From Rhodothermus sp. (lineage in GTDB: Bacteria; Bacteroidota; Rhodothermia; Rhodothermales; Rhodothermaceae), in assembly GCA_030950375.1 (NCBI GenBank), contig JAUZRN010000007.1:59664-123663 (forward strand): a stretch of 64,000 nucleotides of DNA, in the 5' to 3' direction. Positions 45,199 through 53,380 of this stretch are shown here, in pieces (the first letter of the stretch is position 1; each line of letters begins with the position of its first letter). The position numbers and the translations under genes are program-made. The notes under the pieces are model-generated. The model did no database searches, was not told where the DNA came from, and saw only the letters and a list, made by a program, of their open reading frames with translations.

Positions 45199-46119
45199 TT
45201 ATGGCAGTGGCGTGGGAGGCATATCCTGCATCGAATCAAGCGTCTCCTGTAATCGATCCAGCAGCGCAGTAGCCCGCGTGGGATCCAGGCGACCGCTGCG
45301 TACCCCTACGCGAACCATTTCAGTAGTCAGGGCCGCATAGAGCGGTAACAGATGCGGCAAGTGTTGCTGCAGGGCACGCAGGTGTTGGGTGATAGGAAAC
45401 AGATCACCACGTACGGCCGGCCCGGTCAGGGCTTCTTCCGGAAGCAATTGCTGCAGATTATGCAGCGTTCCCTGCACCAGTGGAAGCAGCAGCGCATGCG
45501 CTTCGGGGCGTGAAAGACCGATGCTGGCAAGCACTTCGCCAGCTACAGCCATCAGAGCTCCCAGGCCATTTGATGCCAGTACCGCTGCCAGGTGATAGCG
45601 GGCTTTTGTTTCGGCTGAAAGCTCGATAGGGCGAGCTCCCAGCGCCTGTGCCACTTCACGCCCCAGCGTCATGGCCTGAGGATCGCCTTCCAGACCGATA
45701 GCAACGCCAGCAAAGGACGAAGTCGTCTGCTGTCGGGGGAACGACAGAATCGGATGAAAACTCAACAGAGCAGCGCCCCGCGCTCGCAGGGGGGCCAGCA
45801 CCTGCGCGGGTAGGGCCCCCGAGGTGTGCGCGACTACCGTATGCGCCCATTCGTGTGGTACCAGGGCCAACCGCTCGGCCAACTCAGACAGCACGTCATC
45901 CGGCACACAGCAAAATACCAAACGCACGTGGCCGGGCAGGTCTTCCAAGGCTGCTGAAGCTACCGGCGCAGCCACGCGAGCAGCCAGCGCACTGGCCGAC
46001 GCCTGACGTCGGCTGAGCACAGCCGCAATCGTATAGCCCGCCGCCCGCAAAGCCTGTCCCAAAGCCTGTCCAACAGCACCAGCGCCGATAATGGCCACAG
46101 CCGGTTGAGGGGCCGACAT
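45199..46119 (-). CDS. Rossmann-fold/DUF2520 oxidoreductase-like protein
   Basis: The product is about 306 residues from the ATG at 46119. The N-terminal NAD(P)-binding motif is AIIGAGAVGQALGQALRAAGY with downstream VFCCVPDDVL. The C-terminal helical DUF2520 domain starts near SFHPILSFP and includes ETKARYHLAAVLASNGLGALM. The family resembles ketopantoate reductase and 6-phosphogluconate-type dehydrogenases, but its substrate is not established. A frame to 46188 crosses the tRNA-Val terminator, so the shorter start is chosen. Confidence 0.8.
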   Translation of the reverse strand: MSAPQPAVAIIGAGAVGQALGQALRAAGYTIAAVLSRRQASASALAARVAAPVASAALEDLPGHVRLVFCCVPDDVLSELAERLALVPHEWAHTVVAHTSGALPAQVLAPLRARGAALLSFHPILSFPRQQTTSSFAGVAIGLEGDPQAMTLGREVAQALGARPIELSAETKARYHLAAVLASNGLGALMAVAGEVLASIGLSRPEAHALLLPLVQGTLHNLQQLLPEEALTGPAVRGDLFPITQHLRALQQHLPHLLPLYAALTTEMVRVGVRSGRLDPTRATALLDRLQETLDSMQDMPPTPLP

Positions 46120-46188
46120 GGTCCACGTGGTTGCCTCTGGGTGTGCTGGGAAAGGTAGGGATGTTGATGCGCCAGCGCAACCATCCAC

Positions 46189-46220
46189 AAAAAAGCCCGC
46201 TACCTGATGGAAGCGGGCTT
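46189..46220 (-). terminator. Terminator of tRNA-Val
   Basis: On the minus strand AAGCCCGCT and AGCGGGCTT form a 9-bp stem with a 10-base loop, followed by six T residues, 3 bp after the tRNA end. Confidence 0.88.
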
Positions 46221-46222
46221 GG

Positions 46223-46296
46223 TGGGCCCTAGTGGATTCGAACCACTGACCTCTCGCGTGTGAGGCGAGCGCTCTAAACCGCTGAGCTAAGGGCCC
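46223..46296 (-). tRNA. tRNA-Val(CAC)
   Basis: Acceptor GGGCCCT/AGGGCCC, D arm GCTC..GAGC, anticodon stem CTCGC/GCGAG with loop CTCACAC (anticodon CAC), and T arm AGTGG TTCGAAT CCACT. Discriminator A. It lies 44 bp downstream of the anti-sigma gene on the same strand. Confidence 0.95.
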
Positions 46297-46340
46297 ATGA
46301 TTTCAGGGCGCCATATAGTACAACGTTCGACCGGCGCCTG

Positions 46341-46964
46341 TCAAGGTACTCCATGGCTTCTTTGCACGAAGCGCATGGTCTGAAGCGTGTCGTAATGAAT
46401 TGGCGCAGGGCCCTTCCGGTTCCAGGCGGCCGACAACATCCATCCCGCTTGATACGATCCCGGCAATGCCCGAGGCTCGACGTTTACGGGCGCAAGCGCT
46501 TCGAGCGTAAGTGGTACGGCAGTTTTTGGCTCGGCCTGTACCACAACAGTCTGACGGGGTTGCTCTTCCATGTAGAGCAGCACGCCCGTACACATGCACA
46601 GAATCACCAGAAGGGCCACGGCCGAGGCCAACACCGTTGCACTGCGTAGCGGCAGATGCAGGTATTCCAATGAACGTTGCTCACGCATCATCTCGTAGGC
46701 CAGCCGCTGCCGCAGTCGAGCCTGAAAGCCATCCGGTGCCCGGAGCTTACAGGCGCTGTGCTGGCAGAGTAACTGCCGCGTCTGGCACAAACACTCTACA
46801 TGACGTGCCAGCGTCGGATTGACGCGCAGGTATTCCTCAAATACCTGCCGCACGGCCGGGTCCATCGTCCCGTCTACGTATTCGCACAATAGCTCATCCA
46901 GATTGCTGAATGGGCAGTCGTACTCCGGCCGCGATGAGTCGGGATCGTGGTAATCCTCACGCAT
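46341..46964 (-). CDS. Putative anti-sigma factor
   Basis: The product is about 207 residues from the ATG at 46964. The N-terminal cytoplasmic part (LDELLCEYVDGTMDPAVRQVFEEYLRVNPTLARHVECL) resembles the anti-sigma zinc-finger/ASD fold, with Cys and His residues (HVECLCQT) that only partly fit the H-x3-C-x2-C pattern. One membrane helix (VLASAVALLVILCMCTGVLLYM) follows near residue 120, then a short periplasmic tail. It lies next to the ECF sigma gene, so it is inferred to hold that sigma factor at the membrane. Confidence 0.75.
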   Translation of the reverse strand: MREDYHDPDSSRPEYDCPFSNLDELLCEYVDGTMDPAVRQVFEEYLRVNPTLARHVECLCQTRQLLCQHSACKLRAPDGFQARLRQRLAYEMMREQRSLEYLHLPLRSATVLASAVALLVILCMCTGVLLYMEEQPRQTVVVQAEPKTAVPLTLEALAPVNVEPRALPGSYQAGWMLSAAWNRKGPAPIHYDTLQTMRFVQRSHGVP

Positions 46965-47008
46965 AGGCCACCAGACGCTACAGGTTACACCCCCTACTTT
47001 TACGCCAA

Positions 47009-47038
47009 AGGGCCGGCAGGAAGGTTCCTGCCGGCCCT
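47009..47038 (-). other. Strong hairpin between sigma and anti-sigma genes
   Basis: AGGGCCGGCAGGA and TCCTGCCGGCCCT form a perfect 13-bp stem with a four-base loop, 22 bp after the sigma-factor stop codon and 45 bp before the anti-sigma start. Only three T residues follow on the minus strand, so it probably attenuates rather than ends transcription. Confidence 0.7.
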
Positions 47039-47059
47039 GCACTTACGACAAGCGGGCCT

Positions 47060-47737
47060 TTAAGATTCCTTAGACACCGGATAAACGTCCTTGAGTAACG
47101 CCTGCAGTTTTGTGCGTCCCCGGTTAATTCGGCTTTTGACCGTGCCCATCGGCAATCCGGTGATTTCCGCGATTTCTTCGTAAGATAACTGCTGCACGTC
47201 GCGGAGCACCACCACCTCCCGGAATTCCTCTGGAATCTGCTTCAGTGCTTCCTGGATGTAGCGATCCTGGATCGTGCTTTCGGTGTGCCGATCCGGAGCA
47301 AACGTTTCGTCCGGGATCTCTACCTCGTACTCCTCCTCATCCCGGTTCACGGACTGCAGGGAGTAGAGACGGCGCCGCTTCCGCTTCCGGTACTCAGAAC
47401 GCGCCAGGTTCCCAGCGATCGTATAAAGCCAGGTCGAAAACTTCGCAATCCGACGATAGGAATGCCGGTTGCGATATACGCGCATAAAGGTCTCCTGCAG
47501 GAGGTCTTCGACCTCCTTCGGATCGCCCAGAAACCGGTACAGGTAGTTGGCCAGCGGATCCTTGTACCGGCTCACCAGGATGTCGAAGGCCTCCACCGTT
47601 CCCGCCTGAAACAGCGCCATGAGGTCCTCATCGCTTAGTCGCTGGAGTTCCTCATAGCGCGCCTTGTTTTCTTCAGACGGCAACCGATGCAGCGCCTCCC
47701 TGCGCAACACCACCCGCTGTTTTCGTTGAATGTTCAT
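47060..47737 (-). CDS. ECF RNA polymerase sigma factor (RpoE-like)
   Basis: The product is 225 residues. Region 2 is AFDILVSRYKDPLANYLYRFLGDPKEVEDLLQETFMRVY and FSTWLYTIAGNLARSEYRKRKR. Region 4 is ALKQIPEEFREVVVLRDVQQLSYEEIAEITGLPMGTVKSRINRGR. A 35-residue acidic linker joins them. The first about 30 residues are an extra basic tail. It is followed by the putative anti-sigma gene after a strong hairpin. The target regulon cannot be told. Confidence 0.93.
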   Translation of the reverse strand: MNIQRKQRVVLRREALHRLPSEENKARYEELQRLSDEDLMALFQAGTVEAFDILVSRYKDPLANYLYRFLGDPKEVEDLLQETFMRVYRNRHSYRRIAKFSTWLYTIAGNLARSEYRKRKRRRLYSLQSVNRDEEEYEVEIPDETFAPDRHTESTIQDRYIQEALKQIPEEFREVVVLRDVQQLSYEEIAEITGLPMGTVKSRINRGRTKLQALLKDVYPVSKES

Positions 47738-47775
47738 TGTCTGTCAGTAAGCGTTTTGTTTTCAGAGCCTTGCGG

Positions 47776-48828
47776 TCAGGCTGCTTGCTGCAGCGGCGTC
47801 CGGCAGACCGCCTGCATCTGACGCAATAGCAGATGCAGAATCAACCGAGGATCTCGATTACTTCCCCCTTTCAATTCCACATCGGCCGCCAGCAACGCCG
47901 CCAGCACATGCCGGATTGCGTCACGGCCATACCGGCGAGCACTCTGCCGATATTCCTGCAGAAAGTACACGGGCACACCAATACGGCCCGCCAGCGTCTG
48001 ATTCGACAGACGCTGCCCCTGGCAAAGTGTCAGCTTCCAGAGCTTCATGAAAAAAGTTGTCAGAAACGACACAATCCGGAGTGCTTCACTCCGCGGATTT
48101 GACGCATGTTGCAATAATTGTTCCACTATATAGATTGCGTCTGAATAACGTCCTTCTCCCACGGCCCGCTGCAGTTCGAAAATGTTGAAGCTACGCGTCT
48201 GACCACTGACGGTAACGATGTCATCCAGCGTTAACGTCTTACGTGTCCCGGCATAGGCAAACAGCTTTCGCAGCTCCTGTACCCCGGCCTGCAGCTCCGT
48301 GCCCACATACTCGGCCAGTCGTTGCAGCGCTTCAGGCTCCAGCCGATAGCCTTCGCGTTCTGCATAGCGCGCCAGCCAGCCAGGCACCTGAGCCGGACGT
48401 AACGGCCGCAACTCAGCCCATACGGCATGCTGACGCAGTGCCCGATAAGGTTGAGCGTTTAGATTCGGACGCCCAGCGCAGACCAACAGTACAACGGCCC
48501 GCGGATTAGGATGCGCTGCATAGGCCGCAAACAATCGATGCTCACGCAGACGATCAAAGTTACGTACGATCACTACCCGCCGTGGTGCCATGACAGGCAG
48601 GCTCTGACAGAGGGCCAGCACAGCGCGCGCCTCTGCCTCGTCGCCGTACACTACATCCAGGTTGAAAGCCCGAAGCTCAGGCGGCAGCGCGTGTTCAATA
48701 AGCAACTGCTGAAGCGTATCCATCAGAAACGACTCTTCGCCATAGAGAAAGTACAGCGGGGCGAAGTTGCCGTGCTGAAAGGCCACTTCCAGCTGCTCAA
48801 ACGATTGTCCCTCGGCCGGCCGTCCCAT
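47776..48828 (-). CDS. holA: DNA polymerase III delta subunit
   Basis: Delta opens the sliding clamp in the clamp-loader complex. The product is 350 residues. It has the family's N-terminal APLYFLYGEESFLMDTL, the clamp-binding wrench region FNLDVVYGDEAEARAVL, VVIVRNFDRL, and the C-terminal SFNIFELQRAVGEGRYSDAI and LLAADVELKGG. Ordinary length. It lies 38 bp upstream of the sigma gene on the same strand. Confidence 0.92.
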   Translation of the reverse strand: MGRPAEGQSFEQLEVAFQHGNFAPLYFLYGEESFLMDTLQQLLIEHALPPELRAFNLDVVYGDEAEARAVLALCQSLPVMAPRRVVIVRNFDRLREHRLFAAYAAHPNPRAVVLLVCAGRPNLNAQPYRALRQHAVWAELRPLRPAQVPGWLARYAEREGYRLEPEALQRLAEYVGTELQAGVQELRKLFAYAGTRKTLTLDDIVTVSGQTRSFNIFELQRAVGEGRYSDAIYIVEQLLQHASNPRSEALRIVSFLTTFFMKLWKLTLCQGQRLSNQTLAGRIGVPVYFLQEYRQSARRYGRDAIRHVLAALLAADVELKGGSNRDPRLILHLLLRQMQAVCRTPLQQAA

Positions 48829-48952
48829 CCCGGTTGATATTGCCTGCCCGTCGTTTTGTCACATCAGCGCGATATGTTTATCCTCTTGAATAAAAAGTAG
48901 TAAAACAATACCCCGACGACAAGCGCCTTTCAAAGTTGCATCGTTGTTGCAC

Positions 48953-49480
48953 TCAGGTCATCAGACGCGGCTTGCCGGGAAGATAGGCCGTATGCAGCCG
49001 ATAAGCCAGCGCCCGCAACAGCTCTGTATCATGCTGAATCATAAAATAGGCGTATCGATAAAGATCCCAGGCTTCCTCGCCACAGGGAACCTTATGCTCC
49101 CAGGCTTCAGGGGGCACTGTCTGTAGCAGAGCGACCAGCTCTTGCCGCCGCTGCTGAAGCCGTTTCAGAATATCGGGCAGGGGATACGTATTCCAGTCTT
49201 CAACCTGCTGTAACGACCGATCGTCCGGCAGGGTCAGCCTTTCAGCCGTTCCCGCCAGTAACGCGCGTAGCGTGGGTAAAAACACCTGCTCATCGGCCGC
49301 CACCAAAATCCCGTAGGTTTCCCGCAACGAGGGCTCTTCCGGCAGCGGCCGTGCCGTCTGGAGCGGTTCCGGCACCAGATCGATAACTTGCTGCAGCGCT
49401 TCGATTTCGCGGAGCAGATGGGCCAGCTGTTCGATCAGCGCGGTGCGCAGGGCTGCTTCGTCACGTGGTCTGTGGCGCAT
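48953..49480 (-). CDS. DinB-like four-helix protein
   Basis: The product is 175 residues, mostly helical. LREIEALQQVIDLVPE, a DRSLQQVEDWNTYP loop and YAYFMIQHDTELLRAL near the end fit the DinB/YfiT-like superfamily, in which three His residues bind a metal. Only one or two candidate His are seen, so metal binding is doubtful. It starts one base after the nuoI stop codon. The function is unknown. Confidence 0.62.
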   Translation of the reverse strand: MRHRPRDEAALRTALIEQLAHLLREIEALQQVIDLVPEPLQTARPLPEEPSLRETYGILVAADEQVFLPTLRALLAGTAERLTLPDDRSLQQVEDWNTYPLPDILKRLQQRRQELVALLQTVPPEAWEHKVPCGEEAWDLYRYAYFMIQHDTELLRALAYRLHTAYLPGKPRLMT

Positions 49481-49481
49481 C

Positions 49482-50174
49482 TTATCCTTCAGCCCGCACG
49501 CCTCCCCACGACTGCTGTGTCGCGACAGGCTCTTCAGGTCGCAGGTGCGTGCTTCTAAGCTCCTCCAGACCCTCCGCTTCCAACAACCACTTCAAAAACG
49601 GCCGGTCCTTCAGGCTATGCAGGTTATTCTCCTTCCGAAACTCCCAGAACTGCCCGTACTGCGGATTCTTGTAGCGCTTCAACCACTCCAGCCGGTCTTT
49701 CAGCCGTTCGGCCGGCACCAGCAGCTTTTCCAGCCCGAAAATAGCCTCGTCACGGCTCTGAAACGTCAGATCGTACTCCTTCGACATCACTATGGCCTCT
49801 TCCGGACAGACCTCTTCACAGTAGCCGCAGTAGATGCACCGGAGCATATTGATCTCGAACCAGGCCGGCTCCCGCTCTTTGACGTCGTCCACCTCTTTCG
49901 CCTGCATCGAGATGGCCAGGGGTGGGCAGGCCCGGGCGCACAACCCGCAGGCCACACAGCGTGGCCGTCCGTTTTCCTCGACCAGCACGGGTCGTCCCCG
50001 GTAACTATCCGGCGGATACCACTGCTCGTCCGGATACTGAAACGTGTAAAGCGGCGAGCGCATCTTGCGCCAGGTGTAGACCAGACCCTTGACAACAGTC
50101 GGGAGATAGAGCCGCTCCCAGAAATTCAGTTTGCGCTCGTTGGGTGTAGCCAGGTTGGCAGGCTTTCCAGGCAT
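49482..50174 (-). CDS. nuoI: NADH-quinone oxidoreductase subunit I (two [4Fe-4S])
   Basis: Subunit I (Nqo9) carries clusters N6a and N6b that pass electrons towards the quinone site of complex I. The product is 230 residues. A membrane-contact N-terminus ([21 protein letters not shown]) leads to [19 protein letters not shown] and [18 protein letters not shown], both complete. The C-terminus is longer than usual (about 60 residues after [17 protein letters not shown]). No other nuo genes are near. A separate nqo9 gene is, as I recall, described for Rhodothermus marinus. Confidence 0.9.
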   Translation of the reverse strand: MPGKPANLATPNERKLNFWERLYLPTVVKGLVYTWRKMRSPLYTFQYPDEQWYPPDSYRGRPVLVEENGRPRCVACGLCARACPPLAISMQAKEVDDVKEREPAWFEINMLRCIYCGYCEEVCPEEAIVMSKEYDLTFQSRDEAIFGLEKLLVPAERLKDRLEWLKRYKNPQYGQFWEFRKENNLHSLKDRPFLKWLLEAEGLEELRSTHLRPEEPVATQQSWGGVRAEG

Positions 50175-50249
50175 GGGTTGTGCGTATTTGTTTCGTTCAG
50201 CACACCGGGCGGTAAACGTCGAAGCAGGCCCTCAGGGTTCGCTCCGCTT

Positions 50250-51554
50250 TCACTTTTGCCGAAACACAAGGGTCAGGGGCACGCCCTCAAAGCCAAAAGC
50301 AGCTCGAATCCGCTTTTCCAGATAGCGCCGGTATGGCTCTTTAACACCCTCCGGATAATTGCAGAAAAAGGCAAACACAGGCGGCGCTGTCTCAACCTGC
50401 GTCACGTACTTGATTTTTACCGGACGTCCCCGATAAGTAGGCGGGTGTTGCTGCCGAATGGCTTCCTGCAACACCTCGTTGAGCTGACTGGTAGCAATGC
50501 GCTGTTGCCGATTCTCATACACGCGCAAGGCTTCCTCAAGTACACGATGGATACGCTGGCGCGTCCTGGCCGAAATAAACACCAACGGCACATGCACCCA
50601 GGTCGGCAACCGGTGGCGAATCGCTTCCTCCCATATTTTCATCGTGTTGGCGTCTTTTTCGACCAAATCCCACTTGTTTACCACCAGCACCATGCCCTTG
50701 CGCAGTGCTTCGGCCTGACGTAAAATGCGGATATCCTGAGCCGTCAGTCCTTCGGTGGCGTCGATCAATGTAATGGCCACGTCGCATTCGCGCAGTGCTC
50801 GCTCGGTGCGCAGCGTCGCATAGAACTCAATATTTTCCCGAATGCGCGAACGGCGCCGCAGACCAGCGGTATCAACCAGTACGATCTCCCGTCCGTAGTA
50901 CTTGAGCACCGAATGCACCGCATCACGCGTAGTGCCGCTGACCTCGGTTACAATCGAACGCTCCTGCCCGAGCAAAGCGTTTGTTAGTGACGACTTGCCT
51001 ACATTGGGCCGACCCACGATCGCCAGACGGGGGCGCTCATCGGTTTCCACTCCACTGTCACGGGCCGGCAGCCGTTGCACCAGGGCATCAAGCAGCTCAC
51101 CGGTTCCTCGCCCACTCAAAGCACTGATCGGATAGACCTCAGAAAGGCCAAGCTGATAAAAAGTGCTGGCCTCCCAGGTACGTTCGTCATTATCGGCCTT
51201 ATTGGCCACGACAAAGACCGGCTTTTGCGTACGCCGGAGCAGCTCGGCCAATGCATCGTCCAGGTCGGTCACCCCGGTGGTTACATCGACCATAAACAGA
51301 ATGGCATCGGCCTCTTCGATGGCGATCTGCACCTGTTCCCGAATCGCCTGTTCGAAGACGTCCGAGGTGTTGGGTACGTACCCACCGGTATCGACAACCG
51401 AAAAGCGCACGCCATTCCATTCGGCCGTGCCGTAGACGCGATCGCGTGTTACGCCCGGCTGGTCATGTGTGATGGCTTCATGCGAACGGGTCAGCCGGTT
51501 GAAAAAGGTCGATTTTCCAACGTTTGGCCGTCCCACAATGGCAACCAGCGCCAT
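50250..51554 (-). CDS. der: Ribosome biogenesis GTPase Der (EngA)
   Basis: Der has two tandem G domains and helps 50S assembly. The product is 434 residues. G domain 1 has GRPNVGKSTFFNRL, DTGGY and NKAD. G domain 2 (about 175-345) has GRPNVGKSSLTNAL, DTAGLRRRSRI and NKWD. The C-terminal KH-like domain contains PPTYRGRPVKIKYVTQ and PPVFAFFCNYPEGV. Usual length. Confidence 0.97.
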   Translation of the reverse strand: MALVAIVGRPNVGKSTFFNRLTRSHEAITHDQPGVTRDRVYGTAEWNGVRFSVVDTGGYVPNTSDVFEQAIREQVQIAIEEADAILFMVDVTTGVTDLDDALAELLRRTQKPVFVVANKADNDERTWEASTFYQLGLSEVYPISALSGRGTGELLDALVQRLPARDSGVETDERPRLAIVGRPNVGKSSLTNALLGQERSIVTEVSGTTRDAVHSVLKYYGREIVLVDTAGLRRRSRIRENIEFYATLRTERALRECDVAITLIDATEGLTAQDIRILRQAEALRKGMVLVVNKWDLVEKDANTMKIWEEAIRHRLPTWVHVPLVFISARTRQRIHRVLEEALRVYENRQQRIATSQLNEVLQEAIRQQHPPTYRGRPVKIKYVTQVETAPPVFAFFCNYPEGVKEPYRRYLEKRIRAAFGFEGVPLTLVFRQK

Positions 51555-51619
51555 GATTCCACATCCCAGAGTTTAGTCCGGCGCGTAGAAGCCTTCAGCC
51601 GGTCATTTCGTTCCCGACG

Positions 51620-52432
51620 CTACCGACGGTCTTGATGCTCAAGATGCAACGCGCGGAAGAGCATGTAGGCAGCCTGGCCGGTTTCGCGCGTAAAGATGTA
51701 GTTGATGCCGGCGCCCACGGCCATCCCGGCCAGCGGAATGAGCTGACCCAGCTTGCGACGCGCCAGGTTTTTGACCAGTTCACGGGGCAGGTGTCGGTTC
51801 TGCTCGCGCACGAAGTCGCGTGTGCGTCCCTGATAGGAAGCGCCCCGGGCCAGCAGAGCGGCCGCCACACTCACCTCCCGCCAGGCCGCTTGCCGGGCTT
51901 CCGATGTACCAGCCGCCGCCGCATTAAAAATCGCCAGTACCAACGGCCGATACGCTGGATCCTGCACGCGAAAGCCATACACGGCCCCGATCTGCTGAAT
52001 CAATCTCAGGTTGATTCCGAAAAGCAGCGGCACGTCGGCAACGGCCAGCGTAAAGCCCCCCAGACCGGTACCGGCCCCTTCGAGTGCGGCCAGCACGGCA
52101 TGCTGATCGAAAAAGCTGCGCGCCACTGGATCGAGCCGCTCCAGCGACTCGGTGCGCAATGCCTCAATCCGATCTCCTGCTATGCCCGCCTTTCGAACGG
52201 CCTCCAGCACGTACTGCTCATTATAAGTCCAGCCTGCCACATCATGCAGCGTCTCAAGAAAGCGGGCTACCGCCGCATCGAGTTGCGCCCGCCAGGTGGC
52301 TGGTGTCACGCGTTCGATGAGCCAGTCCATAGGGCGCATGGCCCAATCGAAAGCTTCCTGCCATAATGGTCCTCCCGAACGCACCCAGCGCTCGATCTCC
52401 TGTCGGGCGGCTTCGTCATAGGTCAGCGGCAT
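51620..52432 (-). CDS. EcsC family protein
   Basis: The product is 270 residues. EcsC-family pattern: EIERWVRSGG, then FDWAMRPMDWLIERVTP, GAGTGLGGFTLAVADVPLLFGINLRLIQQIGAVYGF and LIPLAGMAVGAGINYIFT. Two amphipathic or membrane-associated stretches (about 110-150 and 225-250). In Bacillus EcsC lies with an ABC transporter, but its function is unknown and there is no transporter here. Confidence 0.85.
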   Translation of the reverse strand: MPLTYDEAARQEIERWVRSGGPLWQEAFDWAMRPMDWLIERVTPATWRAQLDAAVARFLETLHDVAGWTYNEQYVLEAVRKAGIAGDRIEALRTESLERLDPVARSFFDQHAVLAALEGAGTGLGGFTLAVADVPLLFGINLRLIQQIGAVYGFRVQDPAYRPLVLAIFNAAAAGTSEARQAAWREVSVAAALLARGASYQGRTRDFVREQNRHLPRELVKNLARRKLGQLIPLAGMAVGAGINYIFTRETGQAAYMLFRALHLEHQDRR

Positions 52433-52489
52433 GGCACAGACAGTTGGCTACGGCATGCCCTCTACGAAAGAAAAGCCATGGAGTTGCGC

Positions 52490-53299
52490 TCACCGGATCA
52501 GCCCGAGTCCGAGCAATCCTACCAGAAAACAATAATAGGCAAAATATGCCAGCTGTCCCCGGCGCACCACCTGAAGGAGCATTTTAATAGCCACGACCCC
52601 TGATATATACGCAGCCAGCGTACCGACCACCAGCGGCAGTATACCGATTACTTCAGGGGTGTGCAGCAGTTCAATCCCTTTCAGTAAGGTAGCACCCAGC
52701 ACGACCGGCAATAGCATCAAAAAAGAGAAATCAGCTGCTCGCTCGGGTCGTACGTTCTGGTAGATGGCTGCACAGATCGTGGCACCCGAACGTGAAATGC
52801 CCGGCAGCATGGCGGCCGACTGCGCAATGCCTACCACAAACGCTTTGACCGGCGACAGATCACCGCTTGGATGACGCCGCAATCGGGTCAGCATCAGCAG
52901 CACCCCGGTCACCAGCAACATCCCCGCGGCAAACCGGGGATGCTCAAAGGTCTGCTCGATCCAATCACCCAGCAGCACATAAACCAGCCCGGTGGGAATC
53001 AAGGTGATCACAATCCAGACGGCCAGTCGAAAAGGATCACGTGCCCGATACCGCGCCAGCCAATCGGCCGGACGCGGCAACGCTGTCCACACTTCGCCTA
53101 CGATAACGCCCACCCGCCGCCAGTAAACCGTAAGAATACTCAGTACCGTGCCGAAGTGCACAAACACCTCGAAGGTAACGCCGCCCGGATTCAACCCCAG
53201 TACGTACTGTCCGAGCACCAGATGACCAGAGGACGAAACCGGTAAAAACTCTGTGAGCCCTTGCAACGACCCCAGAATCAGGGCTTCCCACCAAGACAT
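52490..53299 (-). CDS. uppP: Undecaprenyl-diphosphatase
   Basis: UppP (BacA) recycles undecaprenyl pyrophosphate for cell-wall synthesis and can give bacitracin resistance. The product is about 269 residues from the ATG at 53299 (MSWWEALILGSLQGLTEF). The (E/Q)-rich and catalytic motifs GLTEFLPVSSSGHL and PGISRSGATI are present, with about eight membrane helices. Usual length. Confidence 0.95.
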   Translation of the reverse strand: MSWWEALILGSLQGLTEFLPVSSSGHLVLGQYVLGLNPGGVTFEVFVHFGTVLSILTVYWRRVGVIVGEVWTALPRPADWLARYRARDPFRLAVWIVITLIPTGLVYVLLGDWIEQTFEHPRFAAGMLLVTGVLLMLTRLRRHPSGDLSPVKAFVVGIAQSAAMLPGISRSGATICAAIYQNVRPERAADFSFLMLLPVVLGATLLKGIELLHTPEVIGILPLVVGTLAAYISGVVAIKMLLQVVRRGQLAYFAYYCFLVGLLGLGLIR

Positions 53300-53380
53300 G
53301 GCTTCTGCGTGCACCTTATTTACATAAATGGCCTAACTTACAGGATGACGCCCAAACGTGCGGCTTTCAGTCCATGCATT

